A stretch of DNA of 51,667 bases. It comes from an uncultured Bacteroidaceae bacterium (lineage in GTDB: Bacteria > Bacteroidota > Bacteroidia > Bacteroidales > Bacteroidaceae). A program made the translations under genes and the position numbers. Positions 15,012 through 24,555 of the stretch are shown piece after piece (the stretch's first letter is position 1; the number at the start of each line of letters is the position of its first letter). The notes below the pieces were generated by a model, which was not told where the DNA came from, ran no database searches, and saw only the letters and a list, made by a program, of their open reading frames with translations. The DNA is taken from assembly GCA_905234125.1 (NCBI GenBank), contig CAJOGQ010000029.1, forward strand, positions 1 to 51,667, in the 5' to 3' direction.

Positions 15012-17264
15012 ATGAAGAACTTATTGAGAACGCTGCTGCTGGCGCACATCATGATGATGTGTGGCGGAGCGGCTTTTGCACAAGAACTGACGGACACCTC
15101 CCACACAGCAAAGATGTTGCAGTCGAGAGCATTTGGAATTATCGTCTATCCAGAGTACCCCAAGTACATCGAGTGGATGGAGGATGGCGAGCACTACATG
15201 CAGACAGAATGGAACAACGGGAAACCTGAGGTGGTGGCGTACTCGGCCAAAGACGAGAGCCGAACGGTGCTGATTCCGTCGAATCAACTGGAGACTTTTG
15301 ACGATGTGCCTTCTGTGAGCAATATCACGTTCAGCGATGACATGGAGAAGGTTCTGCTTTTCACGGACACGAGAAAGGTGTGGCGCTACCACACGCGTGG
15401 TAACTATTGGGTGCTCGACCGAAAGAGTGGCGTGGCACATCAGTTGGGCAAGGGATTGCCAGCAAACAGTCTGATGTTCGCCAAGTTCTCGCCCGACGGA
15501 AACAAGGTGGCGTATGTGAGCAAGAACAACATCTATGTGGAGGACTTAACCACGAAGACCTACAAGGCCATCACGACGGACGGAAACGACACGATTGTGA
15601 ACGGCACGTTCGACTGGGTGTATGAGGAGGAGTTTGATTGCAGGGATGGTTTCAGATGGAGCGGCGACAGCAAGTATATCGCCTATTGGCAGAGCAACAC
15701 GAGCGGGACGGGCTGGTTCGACATCATCAACAACGTGGACAGCATCTACCCTACCGTACAGCATTTCCCTTACCCCAAGGCTGGTACGACGAACAGCGCT
15801 GTGAAGATTGGCTATGTGAGCGTGGATGGTGGCACAACGACTTGGTTGCCCATCCCTGGCGACGAACGGAACAATTACCTGCCAAGGATGGAATTTGTAC
15901 CAGGCACAAACCAACTGTTCATCCAGCAGATGGATCGTCCTCAACACACGAACAAAGTGTGGACGGCGACGATTGGGAAGGATGACCTGCAGACCATCTT
16001 CGAGGACAGCGATGTGGCGTGGGTGGAGACGAATGATGAGGTGACTTGGCTTCGTCAGAACAAATACTTCACGTGGATGAGCGAAAGAGACGGCTGGCGA
16101 CACCTGTACAGGGTGAGCGCAGACGGCAAGCAGATGAGCCTCATCACGAAGGGCGACTTCGATGTGATTGAGTTAGTGGGGCTGAACGAGAAGAGTGGCT
16201 ATGTATATTTTATCGCCTCACCTGATAATGCCACACAGCGGTATCTGTACAGGGCAAAACTCTTTGGCAACGGACAATGTGAGCTGGTGAGCGATGCCAA
16301 TCAAAAGGGACAGCACAACTATAATATGTCGCCAACCTGCACTTGGGCTGTGCATACGTTCAGCAATGCACGGACAGTGCCCCAAGCGGAGCTGCTGTCT
16401 TTTCCATCTGGCAAGACCATCAGGAAATTGGTGGACAACAGCAAGGCGCAGAAGGAGTTTGACGAACTTGGCGTGCATCCGAAGGAGTTTGTGAAGGTGA
16501 AGTCGGGCGAACTGATGTTGGATGCCTGGATGATCAAACCTTACAACTTCGATGCAAGCAAGAAATATCCTGTCATCATCGACGTGTATGGCGAGCCTGC
16601 CAGCTCGACGGTGCAGGATGTATGGTCGGGCAACACGTGGCATCAATATCTGGCCAGTCTTGGCTACATCGTCGTGAGCATCGACAACCGTGGCGCGGCT
16701 GCACCTCGTGGCAGAGAATGGAGAAAGTGCATCTATGGCGAGGTGGGAACCTTTGCCAGCGAAGACCAGGCACAAGGCATCCTAGACTTGGCGCGTCAAT
16801 ACCCGTTCATCGACACGGAACGCATCGGCATCACAGGCTGGAGCGGTGGTGGCAGCCAGACCCTCAACTGTATGTTCCGCTATCCTGAAGTATTCAAGAC
16901 GGGCATCGCCATCGCCTTTGTGGCAGACCAGCGGCTCTACGACACCATCTATCAGGAGCGCTACATGAACACACCACAGAACAATCCTGAGGGTTACGAG
17001 AAGGGGTCGCCCATCACCTACGCTGAGAACTTGGAGGGCAACTTGCTTTTGATTCATGGCACAGGCGACGACAACGTGCACTACCAAAACTGCGAGATGC
17101 TGGTGAACAAGCTCATCGAGGAGGGCAAGATGTTCTATCAGGTCTCTTACCCCATGCGTTCGCACAGCATCAGCGAGAGAGAAGGCACAAGCTTGCATCT
17201 GCGGAAGACGATGGAAAACTTCTGGCTGAAATTCTTGCCAGCAGGAGGGAGAACGCTTCGCTAA
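15012..17264 (+). CDS. S9B dipeptidyl peptidase IV-type serine peptidase
   Basis: The 750-residue product has a signal peptide (MKNLLRTLLLAHIMMMCGGAAFAQ), an N-terminal DPP-IV beta-propeller and a C-terminal alpha/beta hydrolase. The propeller carries DWVYEEEF, with the Glu pair that binds the substrate amino terminus in DPP-IV. The hydrolase has GWSGGGS (Ser at about 611), HGTGDDNVH supplying Asp, and a C-terminal His in MRSHSISER. The family removes Xaa-Pro dipeptides from peptides in the periplasm. It has its own promoter and is followed by a heptad array rather than an obvious hairpin. Confidence 0.93.
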   Translation: MKNLLRTLLLAHIMMMCGGAAFAQELTDTSHTAKMLQSRAFGIIVYPEYPKYIEWMEDGEHYMQTEWNNGKPEVVAYSAKDESRTVLIPSNQLETFDDVPSVSNITFSDDMEKVLLFTDTRKVWRYHTRGNYWVLDRKSGVAHQLGKGLPANSLMFAKFSPDGNKVAYVSKNNIYVEDLTTKTYKAITTDGNDTIVNGTFDWVYEEEFDCRDGFRWSGDSKYIAYWQSNTSGTGWFDIINNVDSIYPTVQHFPYPKAGTTNSAVKIGYVSVDGGTTTWLPIPGDERNNYLPRMEFVPGTNQLFIQQMDRPQHTNKVWTATIGKDDLQTIFEDSDVAWVETNDEVTWLRQNKYFTWMSERDGWRHLYRVSADGKQMSLITKGDFDVIELVGLNEKSGYVYFIASPDNATQRYLYRAKLFGNGQCELVSDANQKGQHNYNMSPTCTWAVHTFSNARTVPQAELLSFPSGKTIRKLVDNSKAQKEFDELGVHPKEFVKVKSGELMLDAWMIKPYNFDASKKYPVIIDVYGEPASSTVQDVWSGNTWHQYLASLGYIVVSIDNRGAAAPRGREWRKCIYGEVGTFASEDQAQGILDLARQYPFIDTERIGITGWSGGGSQTLNCMFRYPEVFKTGIAIAFVADQRLYDTIYQERYMNTPQNNPEGYEKGSPITYAENLEGNLLLIHGTGDDNVHYQNCEMLVNKLIEEGKMFYQVSYPMRSHSISEREGTSLHLRKTMENFWLKFLPAGGRTLR

Positions 17265-17284
17265 ATGATAGAAGGCGCTTCGCT

Positions 17285-17312
17285 AAATGAGAAATGATAA
17301 ATGACAAATGAT
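17285..17312 (+). repeat. Heptad array AAATGAN x4
   Basis: AAATGAG, AAATGAT, AAATGAC, AAATGAT (28 nt), 20 nt after the stop of the peptidase gene. It is preceded by a doubled CGCTTCGCTAAATGA that includes the stop codon itself. A shorter related copy on the other strand is at 38949-38962. Confidence 0.85.
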
Positions 17313-17342
17313 AAACATATTTACTAATAATAATCAAAGACA

Positions 17343-18107
17343 ATGAAAAAGATTTTTATGATGTTTGCAGTTCTGATGATGATGGCTGCAACGAGTTTTG
17401 CGCAGGACGCTGTGCCTGCAACGAAAATTGGAGAGAACAAATTAGACAAGATGCTCGAGCCCCTCATGGAGAAGCTCAAGGATGTTGCTGATGACGATGA
17501 CGAACAAGCCGCGAAGATTATCTTTGACTTTGCGAAAGAAAATCTCAACGAGGCAGGAGTTTACGTCATCACCAACTTGCTTGCCTATATGACGAAGACG
17601 GAAGACCTGCTGAAGCTGGTGGACGAGAACGATTTCTTCAAGAACAACGAGCAGATTCAGAAAGCCAAGCAGGAATGGTTGATTCAATTGGATACAGCTG
17701 AGGGCAAAATGTTCAAGGACTTCGAGGCTGAATACGAAGGCAAGGTGACGAAACTGTCCGACTATGTAGGCAAGGGCAAGTATGTGCTCGTTGACTTCTG
17801 GGCAAGTTGGTGTGGTCCCTGCTGTGCTGAGATTCCCAATCTGATTAAGGTATATAATAAGTACAAGGGCGATAAGTTCGAGGTGCTGGGCGTAGCCACT
17901 TGGGACAAGCCAGAAGATACGCAGAAGGCCATCGAGCAGATGAAGATTCCTTATCCTCAGATCATGAACGCTCAAAAGGCTGGAAGTGACGCTTACGGCA
18001 TCACTGGCATTCCTCAGATTATTCTCTTTGGTCCTGATGGAACGATTGTGAAGAGGAACCTGAGAGGGGCTGGCATAGAGAATACGGTGGCCGAGGTGCT
18101 GAAGTAA
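17343..18107 (+). CDS. TlpA/ResA-like periplasmic thioredoxin
   Basis: The 254-residue product has a signal peptide (MKKIFMMFAVLMMMAATSFAQ). A helical N-terminal domain (about 25-130) is followed by a thioredoxin fold with the redox motif WASWCGPC (about 154-161) and the cis-Pro GIPQI (about 223). Such proteins reduce or exchange disulfides in the periplasm, often for cytochrome c or envelope proteins; the substrate is unknown here. No clear -7 box is seen in the gap before it. It precedes the MATE gene by 37 nt on the same strand. Confidence 0.9.
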   Translation: MKKIFMMFAVLMMMAATSFAQDAVPATKIGENKLDKMLEPLMEKLKDVADDDDEQAAKIIFDFAKENLNEAGVYVITNLLAYMTKTEDLLKLVDENDFFKNNEQIQKAKQEWLIQLDTAEGKMFKDFEAEYEGKVTKLSDYVGKGKYVLVDFWASWCGPCCAEIPNLIKVYNKYKGDKFEVLGVATWDKPEDTQKAIEQMKIPYPQIMNAQKAGSDAYGITGIPQIILFGPDGTIVKRNLRGAGIENTVAEVLK

Positions 18108-18144
18108 GAAAGAGGCACGAACACAAAGCGAGCAAGCAAGACCG

Positions 18145-19605
18145 ATGAGTCTGACGAAAGACGAACTGCTGGCGCTGGTCAGAAAAGGAGCACGGAACAT
18201 GTCGTGGCAAGAGAAGCTGCGGCTGACTGTTCTGTTGAGTCTGCCAGCGATGGTTGCGCAGATTTCGTCTGTGGCCATGCAGATCATCGATGCGGCGATG
18301 CTGGGACATCTCGGCACGAAGGAATCGGCAACCGTAGGATTGGTGTCGACGACCATCTGGCTGTTTGGTGGACTATGCTCCGCTTTCTCGGCTGGCTTCT
18401 CCGTACAAGTGGCGCACCACGTGGGGGCAGAAGACCTCCGTGGGGCACGCAATATCATCCGGCAGGGCATCCTGTCGGGTCTTTGTTTTAGTCTGACGCT
18501 CACGCTGATAGGCCTCATCATCGCCCCCTACCTGCCGATATGGCTTGGAGCCGATGAGGAGATCTGCGCTGGGGCATCAGAATACTTCGCCATCGTGGCA
18601 ATGGCCTTGCCTGTGTTGGAAATCAACATGTTGGCAGCAGGAAGCCTTCGATGCAGCGGCAACATCAAGGTGCCCAGCCTGCTGAACGCCCTGATGTGCG
18701 TGCTCGATGTCATCTTCAACTACGTGTTCATCTTCATCTTCGACATGGGCACGGCAGGTGCGGCCTACGGAACCTTCTTGGCGTTCATCATCACGATGAG
18801 CCTGATGGTGCACTTCATGGCTGTGCGCGACCAACAACTGCGTTTTGCCCTCGACACAGAGCTGGCCAATCGATGGGATTTCCAGCGCTATGTCCCCACC
18901 CGCATGACACTACGGAAAGTGATGATCATAGGGTCGCCCATCAGCCTTGAACGTGGTGTGATGTGTGGGGCACAAATCGCCATCACGGGCATCATCGCCC
19001 CATTGGGTTCTGTGGCCATCGCCGCCAACACATTCGGTATCAACATCGAGAGCATCTGCTACATGCCAGGCTATGGCATCTCCGAGGCGGCCACCACGCT
19101 GGTGGGTCAGAGCCTGGGTGCCCGTCGAAAAGACCTGATGAGGAGTTTCGCCTGGATTTCCGTCGCTTTGGGCATGGTCATCATGGCGCTGATGGGCATT
19201 CTGATGTGGGTCTTCGCCCCTGAGATGATGGGGCTCGTCAGCACAGACACCTCCGTAGTGGAATTGGGAGCAGAAGTGCTCCGCATCGAAGCCTGGGCAG
19301 AACCGATGTTTGCAGCCAGCATCGTGGCCTACGGCGTATTTGTGGGTTCAGGCAAAACCTTGGTGCCAAGCCTGATGAACTTAGGAAGCATCTGGGTGGT
19401 ACGCCTCTCGCTTTCCCTCATCTTGGCGCCCACGATGGGATTGCGAGGCGTGTGGATAGCCATGTGCATCGAACTTTGTTGGCGAGGGCTGGCCTTCCTT
19501 TGGCGACTGCGAGGACGCGGATGGAGCAACATCAAGGGCACACCCCCAACAGGGCAATATCAAGAGGAACTCATCAAGACAAACACAATATATGAAAATA
19601 ATTAA
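18145..19605 (+). CDS. MATE family multidrug/sodium antiporter
   Basis: The 486-residue product has the two-fold MATE layout of about 12 membrane helices. The N-terminal cytoplasmic stretch is followed by LSLPAMVAQISSVAMQIIDAAMLGHLG, whose second half is the typical MATE helix 1 to 2 signature. Repeats of the motif are seen after residue 260 (ISLERGVMCGAQIAITGIIAPLG). The family exports drugs or metabolites using Na+ or H+ gradients; the substrate cannot be told. The last 14 nt overlap the start of the DUF3737 gene, so translation is probably coupled. Confidence 0.93.
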   Translation: MSLTKDELLALVRKGARNMSWQEKLRLTVLLSLPAMVAQISSVAMQIIDAAMLGHLGTKESATVGLVSTTIWLFGGLCSAFSAGFSVQVAHHVGAEDLRGARNIIRQGILSGLCFSLTLTLIGLIIAPYLPIWLGADEEICAGASEYFAIVAMALPVLEINMLAAGSLRCSGNIKVPSLLNALMCVLDVIFNYVFIFIFDMGTAGAAYGTFLAFIITMSLMVHFMAVRDQQLRFALDTELANRWDFQRYVPTRMTLRKVMIIGSPISLERGVMCGAQIAITGIIAPLGSVAIAANTFGINIESICYMPGYGISEAATTLVGQSLGARRKDLMRSFAWISVALGMVIMALMGILMWVFAPEMMGLVSTDTSVVELGAEVLRIEAWAEPMFAASIVAYGVFVGSGKTLVPSLMNLGSIWVVRLSLSLILAPTMGLRGVWIAMCIELCWRGLAFLWRLRGRGWSNIKGTPPTGQYQEELIKTNTIYENN

Positions 19606-20437
19606 AGACCAAGAATTTGGAGGGGAACGTCCCCTTTATGCCTCCCACGACCTCCGATTGGAGAACGTGACAATCCATGTGGGTGAATCCTCCATCAAGG
19701 AGAGCAGCAACATCGAGGCGGAAAACTGTCGCTTCGAGGGGAAATACGTGTTCTGGGAGACAGACGGATTCCGCATCCACAACTGCCACTTTGCCGAGAG
19801 TGCGAGGAGCAGCCTGTGGTATTCGAGAAACTGCCACATGACCGACTGCGAAGTGTTGGCTCCCAAGCTCTTCCGCAGGATGGACGGCATCCACGTGGAA
19901 AACACCAACTTCCCCAACGGAGAGCAGTACCTCTGGGATTGCAGGAACATCCACCTGAAGAATGTGCGCATCGACAACTGCGATTATGCCTTCATGCACT
20001 CAGAAAACATCCGCATCGAGAACTATCACCAAGAGGGCAACTACGCCTTCCAATACGCCAAGAATGTCGAAATACGCAATGCCATCATCAACTCCAAGGA
20101 TTCCTTCTGGGAGTCAGAGAACGTGACCATTTACGATTCAGAGGTGAACGGCGAATACCTCGCCTGGTACGGCAAGAACATCCGTCTCGTCCGTTGCCAC
20201 CTCACAGGCGAACAACTCCTCTGCTATGTCGATGGCCTCACCCTCGAAGACTGCACCTTCGGCGAAGATGCCAACCTCATCCTGGAGTATTCCACCGTCA
20301 ACGGCACCATCCGAGGCCACGTCCACAGCATCAAGAACCCCACCAGCGGAACCATCACCGTCTATGGCGACGTAGGCGAAATCATCTGGGACGAAAACCA
20401 GAAAGCACCCGCCAACGCACAAGTGATTGTAAAATAA
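19592..20437 (+). CDS. DUF3737 right-handed beta-helix protein
   Basis: The 281-residue product has no signal peptide and is made of short repeating strands with regular Asn/Cys ladders (IENCRF, IHNCHF, MTDCEV, IRLVRCHL, LEDCTF), as in DUF3737. The family is predicted to form a beta-helix of unknown function in the cytoplasm. The N-terminus MKIIKDQEFGGERPLYAS is typical of the family. It overlaps the upstream MATE gene by 14 nt. No strong terminator is seen after it. Confidence 0.88.
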   Translation: MKIIKDQEFGGERPLYASHDLRLENVTIHVGESSIKESSNIEAENCRFEGKYVFWETDGFRIHNCHFAESARSSLWYSRNCHMTDCEVLAPKLFRRMDGIHVENTNFPNGEQYLWDCRNIHLKNVRIDNCDYAFMHSENIRIENYHQEGNYAFQYAKNVEIRNAIINSKDSFWESENVTIYDSEVNGEYLAWYGKNIRLVRCHLTGEQLLCYVDGLTLEDCTFGEDANLILEYSTVNGTIRGHVHSIKNPTSGTITVYGDVGEIIWDENQKAPANAQVIVK

Positions 20438-20620
20438 CGGAAGCCTCCCCCCTCTGTTCCGGCAAACGCACAAAGGTTAATCGGTTATTTTGTTTTTGAA
20501 TTGCTAAAGATAAAACCTAAGGAGTCTCTTTTTTGAGGATAAAACACAAGAAGAAAGGAATAAATATGGTTGTTTGTACATAATTATAGAGATGGGAGGT
20601 GGATTTCGGAGAAAAAGTTG

Positions 20621-20630
20621 TAACTTTGTG
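20621..20630 (+). promoter_or_regulatory. -7 box TAACTTTGTG
   Basis: TAACTTTGTG lies 18 nt before ATG 20649 of the first aminotransferase and rules out the in-frame start at 20574. The rest of 20438-20648 holds nothing else recognised. Confidence 0.55.
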
Positions 20631-20648
20631 GCGACTAATGATAGAAAT

Positions 20649-21817
20649 ATGAGACCACTATCCACACGAACGGCGGGCTTCACGGATTCCATCATCCGAC
20701 GCATGACCCGCATCAGCAACCGCTACGGGGCCATCAACCTCTCGCAGGGATTCCCTGACTTCGACCCGCCACAGGAAATTACTAATAGGCTGGCAGAAAT
20801 TGCACCTTCTGGCCCTCATCAGTATGCAATCACTTGGGGAGCGCAGAACTTCCGCGAGGCATTGGCCAAGAAGCAGAGTCGCTGGACAGGACTTCCGATA
20901 GATGCCAACAAGAATATCGTGGTGACGTGCGGCTCGACGGAGGCGATGATGGCGTCGATGATGACTGTGGTGAATCCAGGCGACAAGGTGGCTGTCTTCT
21001 CGCCGTTCTACGAGAATTATACTGCCGATACAATTCTTACAGGTGCTGAGCCTGTGTATATTCCGCTTGTTCCACCGACATTCTCGTTCGATGCCAACCT
21101 GATTGAAGATGCTTTCAGGTTGGGAGCTAAGGCGCTGGTGCTGTGCAACCCGTCCAATCCTTGTGGCAAGGTGTTTACACGCGAGGAGTTGCAGCAGATA
21201 GCTGACATCGTGATTCGATACGATGGCTACGTCATCACCGACGAAGTGTACGAGCACATCGTGTATGCCCCTCATCGGCATGTCTATATCTCTACGCTGC
21301 CTGGCATGTGGGAGCGCACCATATCATGCAGTTCGCTCTCGAAGACTTATAGCATCACGGGCTGGCGATTAGGGTATGTGATTGCCCCAGAACCTATCAT
21401 CGACCGCGTGAAGAAGGTGCATGATTTTCTGACTGTTGGCGCAGCGGCTCCCCTGATGGAGGCAGCCACCGTCGGACTGTGCTTCCCTGACAGTTATTAC
21501 GACGAGCTTCAGGCGCACTACACTTCTGCGATGGTCTGCGCCAGTTCGGACTGACGTTCACGGAGCCGCAAGGAGCCTATTACGTGCTGCTCGATGTCTC
21601 CAAGTATGGTGTGAAGGATGACTTGCAGTTCTGCGAATGGCTGGCTGAACATGTAGGAGTGGGAGCTGTCCCCGGCAATTGTTTCTTTAGAGAGGATGTG
21701 AATCACCTGATTCGTTTCCACTTCGCTAAGCGTGACGAGACCCTTCTCGCTGCCCTCGATCGCCTGTCGGACATGGATGCAAAGGCTCTATCTCATTTTT
21801 CTGCCGTTCAATCTTAA
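20649..21817 (+). pseudogene. PLP-dependent class I/II aminotransferase, disrupted by a small deletion
   Basis: The first frame (20649-21554) has the fold-type I aminotransferase sequence: INLSQGFPDFDPP, CNPSNPCGKVFT, ITDEVYEHIVY, and SLSKTYSITGWRLGY with the PLP lysine at about 232. After YYDELQAHYTS the frame runs into a premature TGA. The following frame (to 21817) carries the expected ending: DGLRQFGLTFTEPQGAYYVLLDVS, then VPGNCFF, then IRFHFAKRDETL. Family members have about four to five more residues between these parts, so a deletion of about 13-16 nt (1 mod 3) fits. The intact protein would act on amino acids such as methionine or kynurenine-type substrates; this is inference. It may be real or an assembly error. 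Confidence 0.82.
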
Positions 21818-21849
21818 ATACCTGATTATCGACACTTAAAGTAAAGACA

Positions 21850-23097
21850 ATGGCTTACGACTTCGACAAAACCATCGAGAGGCACGGGACAAACTGTGTG
21901 AAATGGGATACCTTTGGGGCAACGCTCCCAAGAACTATCCAAAATGAACTGAAAGACCCAGAGATCCTCCCCATGTGGGTGGCAGATATGGACTTCGAGA
22001 CGGCTCCGTGCGTGCTTCTGGCACTCAAGGAAAGGATGGAGCATGGGTGTTTTGGCTATACGCTTGTGCCTGAGAGCTATTACGAGGCCACGATTGGGTG
22101 GTTCAAGAGGAGGCATGGATGGGAGATCAATCGAAAGTCGTTCATTTACACGAGTGGTGTGGTGCCTGCCATCTCTGCCATCATCAAGGGGGTTGTTGAG
22201 GAACAAGGGGCAGGGAGCAAGGAGCAAGGGGCAAGGAGCGAGGGGCAAGTGAAGGTGCTGGTGCAGACGCCTGTGTATAATTGCTTCTTCTCCAGCATCA
22301 GGAATAATGGCTGTGAGGTAGCGGAGAGTCCACTAAAGATGATGGGGCATCGGTATGAAGTGGATTGGGAGGATTTTGAAAAGCAATGTGCTGACCCCAA
22401 CGTGAAGGTCTTCCTGCTTTGCAATCCGCATAATCCTGCTGGACGGGTGTGGACACGAGAGGAGTTGGTGAGAATGGGCGAAATCTGCCTACGAAATGAT
22501 GTGTTTGTCATTTCAGACGAGATTCATTGCGAATTCACAATGCCAGGACACACTTATACGCCCTATGCGAGCCTCAACGAGAATTTTGCCAAGAATTGCG
22601 CCGTGTGCTTGTCGCCCTCGAAGGCTTTCAACATCGCAGGGCTTCAGATAGCCAACATCATTGTGAAGGATGCGGACATCAGAAGGCGGGTGGACAAGGC
22701 CATCAACATCAATGAGGTGTGCGACGTCAATCCTTTTGGCGTCATCGCTCTCCAGGCAGCCTACTCGGATGAGGGCGAGAAGTGGTTGAACGAACTGAAT
22801 GAGTACATCCACGGGAATTATATCTTGGCCAAAGAAATGCTGGAGAAGGGTGTTCCTCAATGCCCTGTGACGGAACTGGAGGGCACGTATCTGATGTGGG
22901 TCAATATCGCCCAGACGGGCAAGACATCGAAGGAAGTGACTGACCATCTCCTGCATCAGGAGAAAGTGTATGTGAACGCTGGCCCGATGTATGGCGAAAA
23001 GGCTGGTGAGGGTTACATCCGAATCAATCTTGCAACAAGAAGAAAACTCGTTGAAGAGGGCATCGGACGCATTATCCGTGGAATCAAGAGCATCTGA
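21850..23097 (+). CDS. MalY/PatB-type aminotransferase (cystathionine beta-lyase-like)
   Basis: The 415-residue product is a fold-type I PLP enzyme of the MalY/PatB group: N-terminal YDFDKTIERHGTNCVKWD, PMWVADMDFETAP, CNPHNPAGRVWT, ISDEIHCEF, and SPSKAFNIAGLQ with the PLP lysine at about 258. Members cleave C-S bonds of cystathionine or cysteine, releasing a thiol or H2S and pyruvate. Residues about 119-133 (QGAGSKEQGARSEGQ) are not family-like and come from a six-unit heptad array. The 42-nt length keeps the frame, so the enzyme may stay functional with an extra surface loop. It follows the broken aminotransferase by 32 nt. Confidence 0.9.
   Translation: MAYDFDKTIERHGTNCVKWDTFGATLPRTIQNELKDPEILPMWVADMDFETAPCVLLALKERMEHGCFGYTLVPESYYEATIGWFKRRHGWEINRKSFIYTSGVVPAISAIIKGVVEEQGAGSKEQGARSEGQVKVLVQTPVYNCFFSSIRNNGCEVAESPLKMMGHRYEVDWEDFEKQCADPNVKVFLLCNPHNPAGRVWTREELVRMGEICLRNDVFVISDEIHCEFTMPGHTYTPYASLNENFAKNCAVCLSPSKAFNIAGLQIANIIVKDADIRRRVDKAININEVCDVNPFGVIALQAAYSDEGEKWLNELNEYIHGNYILAKEMLEKGVPQCPVTELEGTYLMWVNIAQTGKTSKEVTDHLLHQEKVYVNAGPMYGEKAGEGYIRINLATRRKLVEEGIGRIIRGIKSI
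22207..22248 (+). repeat. Heptad array GGRGCAA x6
   Basis: GGGGCAG, GGAGCAA, GGAGCAA, GGGGCAA, GGAGCGA, GGGGCAA (42 nt) inside the MalY-like gene, in frame. It is the longest array of this family in the window. Confidence 0.88.
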
Positions 23098-23153
23098 ATA
23101 CACATTTTTTGCATTTTTTTGCCACAAATCTTTGTGCATTAGTATAATATATG

Positions 23154-23163
23154 TACATTTGCA
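23154..23163 (+). promoter_or_regulatory. -7 box TACATTTGCA
   Basis: It lies 28 nt before ATG 23192 and probably drives the three-gene run 23192-25671. It rules out the upstream in-frame start at 22991. Confidence 0.65.
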
Positions 23164-23191
23164 CTCATTCAAGACCAAAACCCAACATCAC

Positions 23192-23803
23192 ATGAACAAC
23201 AAAAGACACATCAAGACAATGATAGTCCTCATGGTCGCCACTTCTGCCCTGCTGATGACGGCCTGCAACTTTGGACGCCCTGTCATCAATGGAGGAAAGA
23301 CTGGTCAGCCCATCATGGACGGCTGGACATTCCAAATGGCAGGCGAGTATTGGCTTCCTTCTGTCATGGGAGAACTGAATCCGCAGACACCAGAAGAGTT
23401 TGCCTCCCTCAACAAGGTGAACGTGCAGGTGAAGCTGCCCGTGTTTGAGAGCAACCCGATGCCCAAAGACGGAGTCATCTATCGTCAGGCCTCGACAGGA
23501 GGATTTGTGACGTTCCATCTGACAGAAGTGGAGGGCGACACGCTCAATCCTGTGGGCACGGCAGAGATGTGGCTCCGCGAAGAAGGCTATTTCGAAAACG
23601 ACACGACTGAAGTGAGGGTGCTGAGTCGCGGGAAAGGCATCTTCACGGTCTATCACATCGAACGGCAACGTCAACGGGGAGAGCCTGTGCGCTACGAGGA
23701 ATTTGTGCGTACCGACCCTGCCATCATCTCAGTATATCCTGATGGTGACAGCCTCCTGATTTGTCGCGGAAACTTCATGGGCGATGCCTATGTGGCAGAA
23801 TAA
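23192..23803 (+). CDS. Putative lipoprotein of unknown function
   Basis: The 203-residue product begins MNNKRHIKTMIVLMVATSALLMTACNFG, with a lipobox TAC (Cys about 25). The mature part is beta-rich with no recognised family. It is the first gene of a run with a second lipoprotein (28 nt downstream) and a zinc-ribbon membrane protein, so the three may share a job at the cell envelope; this is inference from spacing only. Confidence 0.75.
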   Translation: MNNKRHIKTMIVLMVATSALLMTACNFGRPVINGGKTGQPIMDGWTFQMAGEYWLPSVMGELNPQTPEEFASLNKVNVQVKLPVFESNPMPKDGVIYRQASTGGFVTFHLTEVEGDTLNPVGTAEMWLREEGYFENDTTEVRVLSRGKGIFTVYHIERQRQRGEPVRYEEFVRTDPAIISVYPDGDSLLICRGNFMGDAYVAE

Positions 23804-23831
23804 TCATTACTAAACAGAAAGGACAAACATC

Positions 23832-24521
23832 ATGAGAAAGAATTTGTTCACACTACTGACTGCAGGACTTGTGCTGATGCTCGGCAGTTGTTGGGAAGGT
23901 GGAAAGCCAGACGGGAACGTCATCACAGGTGGACCAGGCATCGGCATTGACACAGCCACCGTCGCCAAAATGGATTTGGCAGATGCTCTGGAAAGCCTCA
24001 TGGCTGACACCATTTTCTTCGAGAAAAAGGCTCCCAAGGATGACCTGCACTCGTATTCGTACATCAGACAACGTGTGAACGCCATGTACGAATCGATGGA
24101 TGACCAGACATGTTGCTCCCAGCACTATCTGGCACTCCGAGCCTTGGCTGAAAAGGCTGCCCAGATGAGGGGAAAGACGCTGACATCGGGAGCGGATCTG
24201 GTGAAAAACCACTGGACGCTGGGCGACGACGAGGACAAAACGAATCCTGAGTGGAGTTATCGGATTCTGTCGGTGGAGAAGGTGACCAAGAACCATGCTG
24301 AGGTGCTGGTGGAGGTCAAGAAGTATTATGAGACGAAGCTGAAGCTCATCTTGGTGCAGGAAAGAGACGACTGGTATGTGGACAACTTCGACATGCTGAC
24401 CCAAGTTGGCTTCGATGCTACGGTACAAGTGTACGAAGAGCACGAAGTATATTATAATGAGAAGGAGATGATGGAAAACTACATCGTAGAAACCATCGAG
24501 GATGCGGATGAAGAGGAATAA
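23832..24521 (+). CDS. Putative lipoprotein, DUF3828-like
   Basis: The 229-residue product starts MRKNLFTLLTAGLVLMLGSC, a lipoprotein signal with Cys about 20. The segment from about 78 to 190 (IRQRVNAMYESM, then DQTCCSQHYLAL, then ILSVEKVTKNHAEVLVEV and DDWYVDNFDML) resembles small secreted domains of NTF2-like or DUF3828 type, in which a helix pair packs on a curved sheet. The family call is tentative. The C-terminus is very acidic (EDADEEE). It is the middle gene of the 23192-25671 operon. Confidence 0.7.
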   Translation: MRKNLFTLLTAGLVLMLGSCWEGGKPDGNVITGGPGIGIDTATVAKMDLADALESLMADTIFFEKKAPKDDLHSYSYIRQRVNAMYESMDDQTCCSQHYLALRALAEKAAQMRGKTLTSGADLVKNHWTLGDDEDKTNPEWSYRILSVEKVTKNHAEVLVEVKKYYETKLKLILVQERDDWYVDNFDMLTQVGFDATVQVYEEHEVYYNEKEMMENYIVETIEDADEEE

Positions 24522-24555
24522 GAATAATCATCAACCCATAAACCCCTAAAAGACT

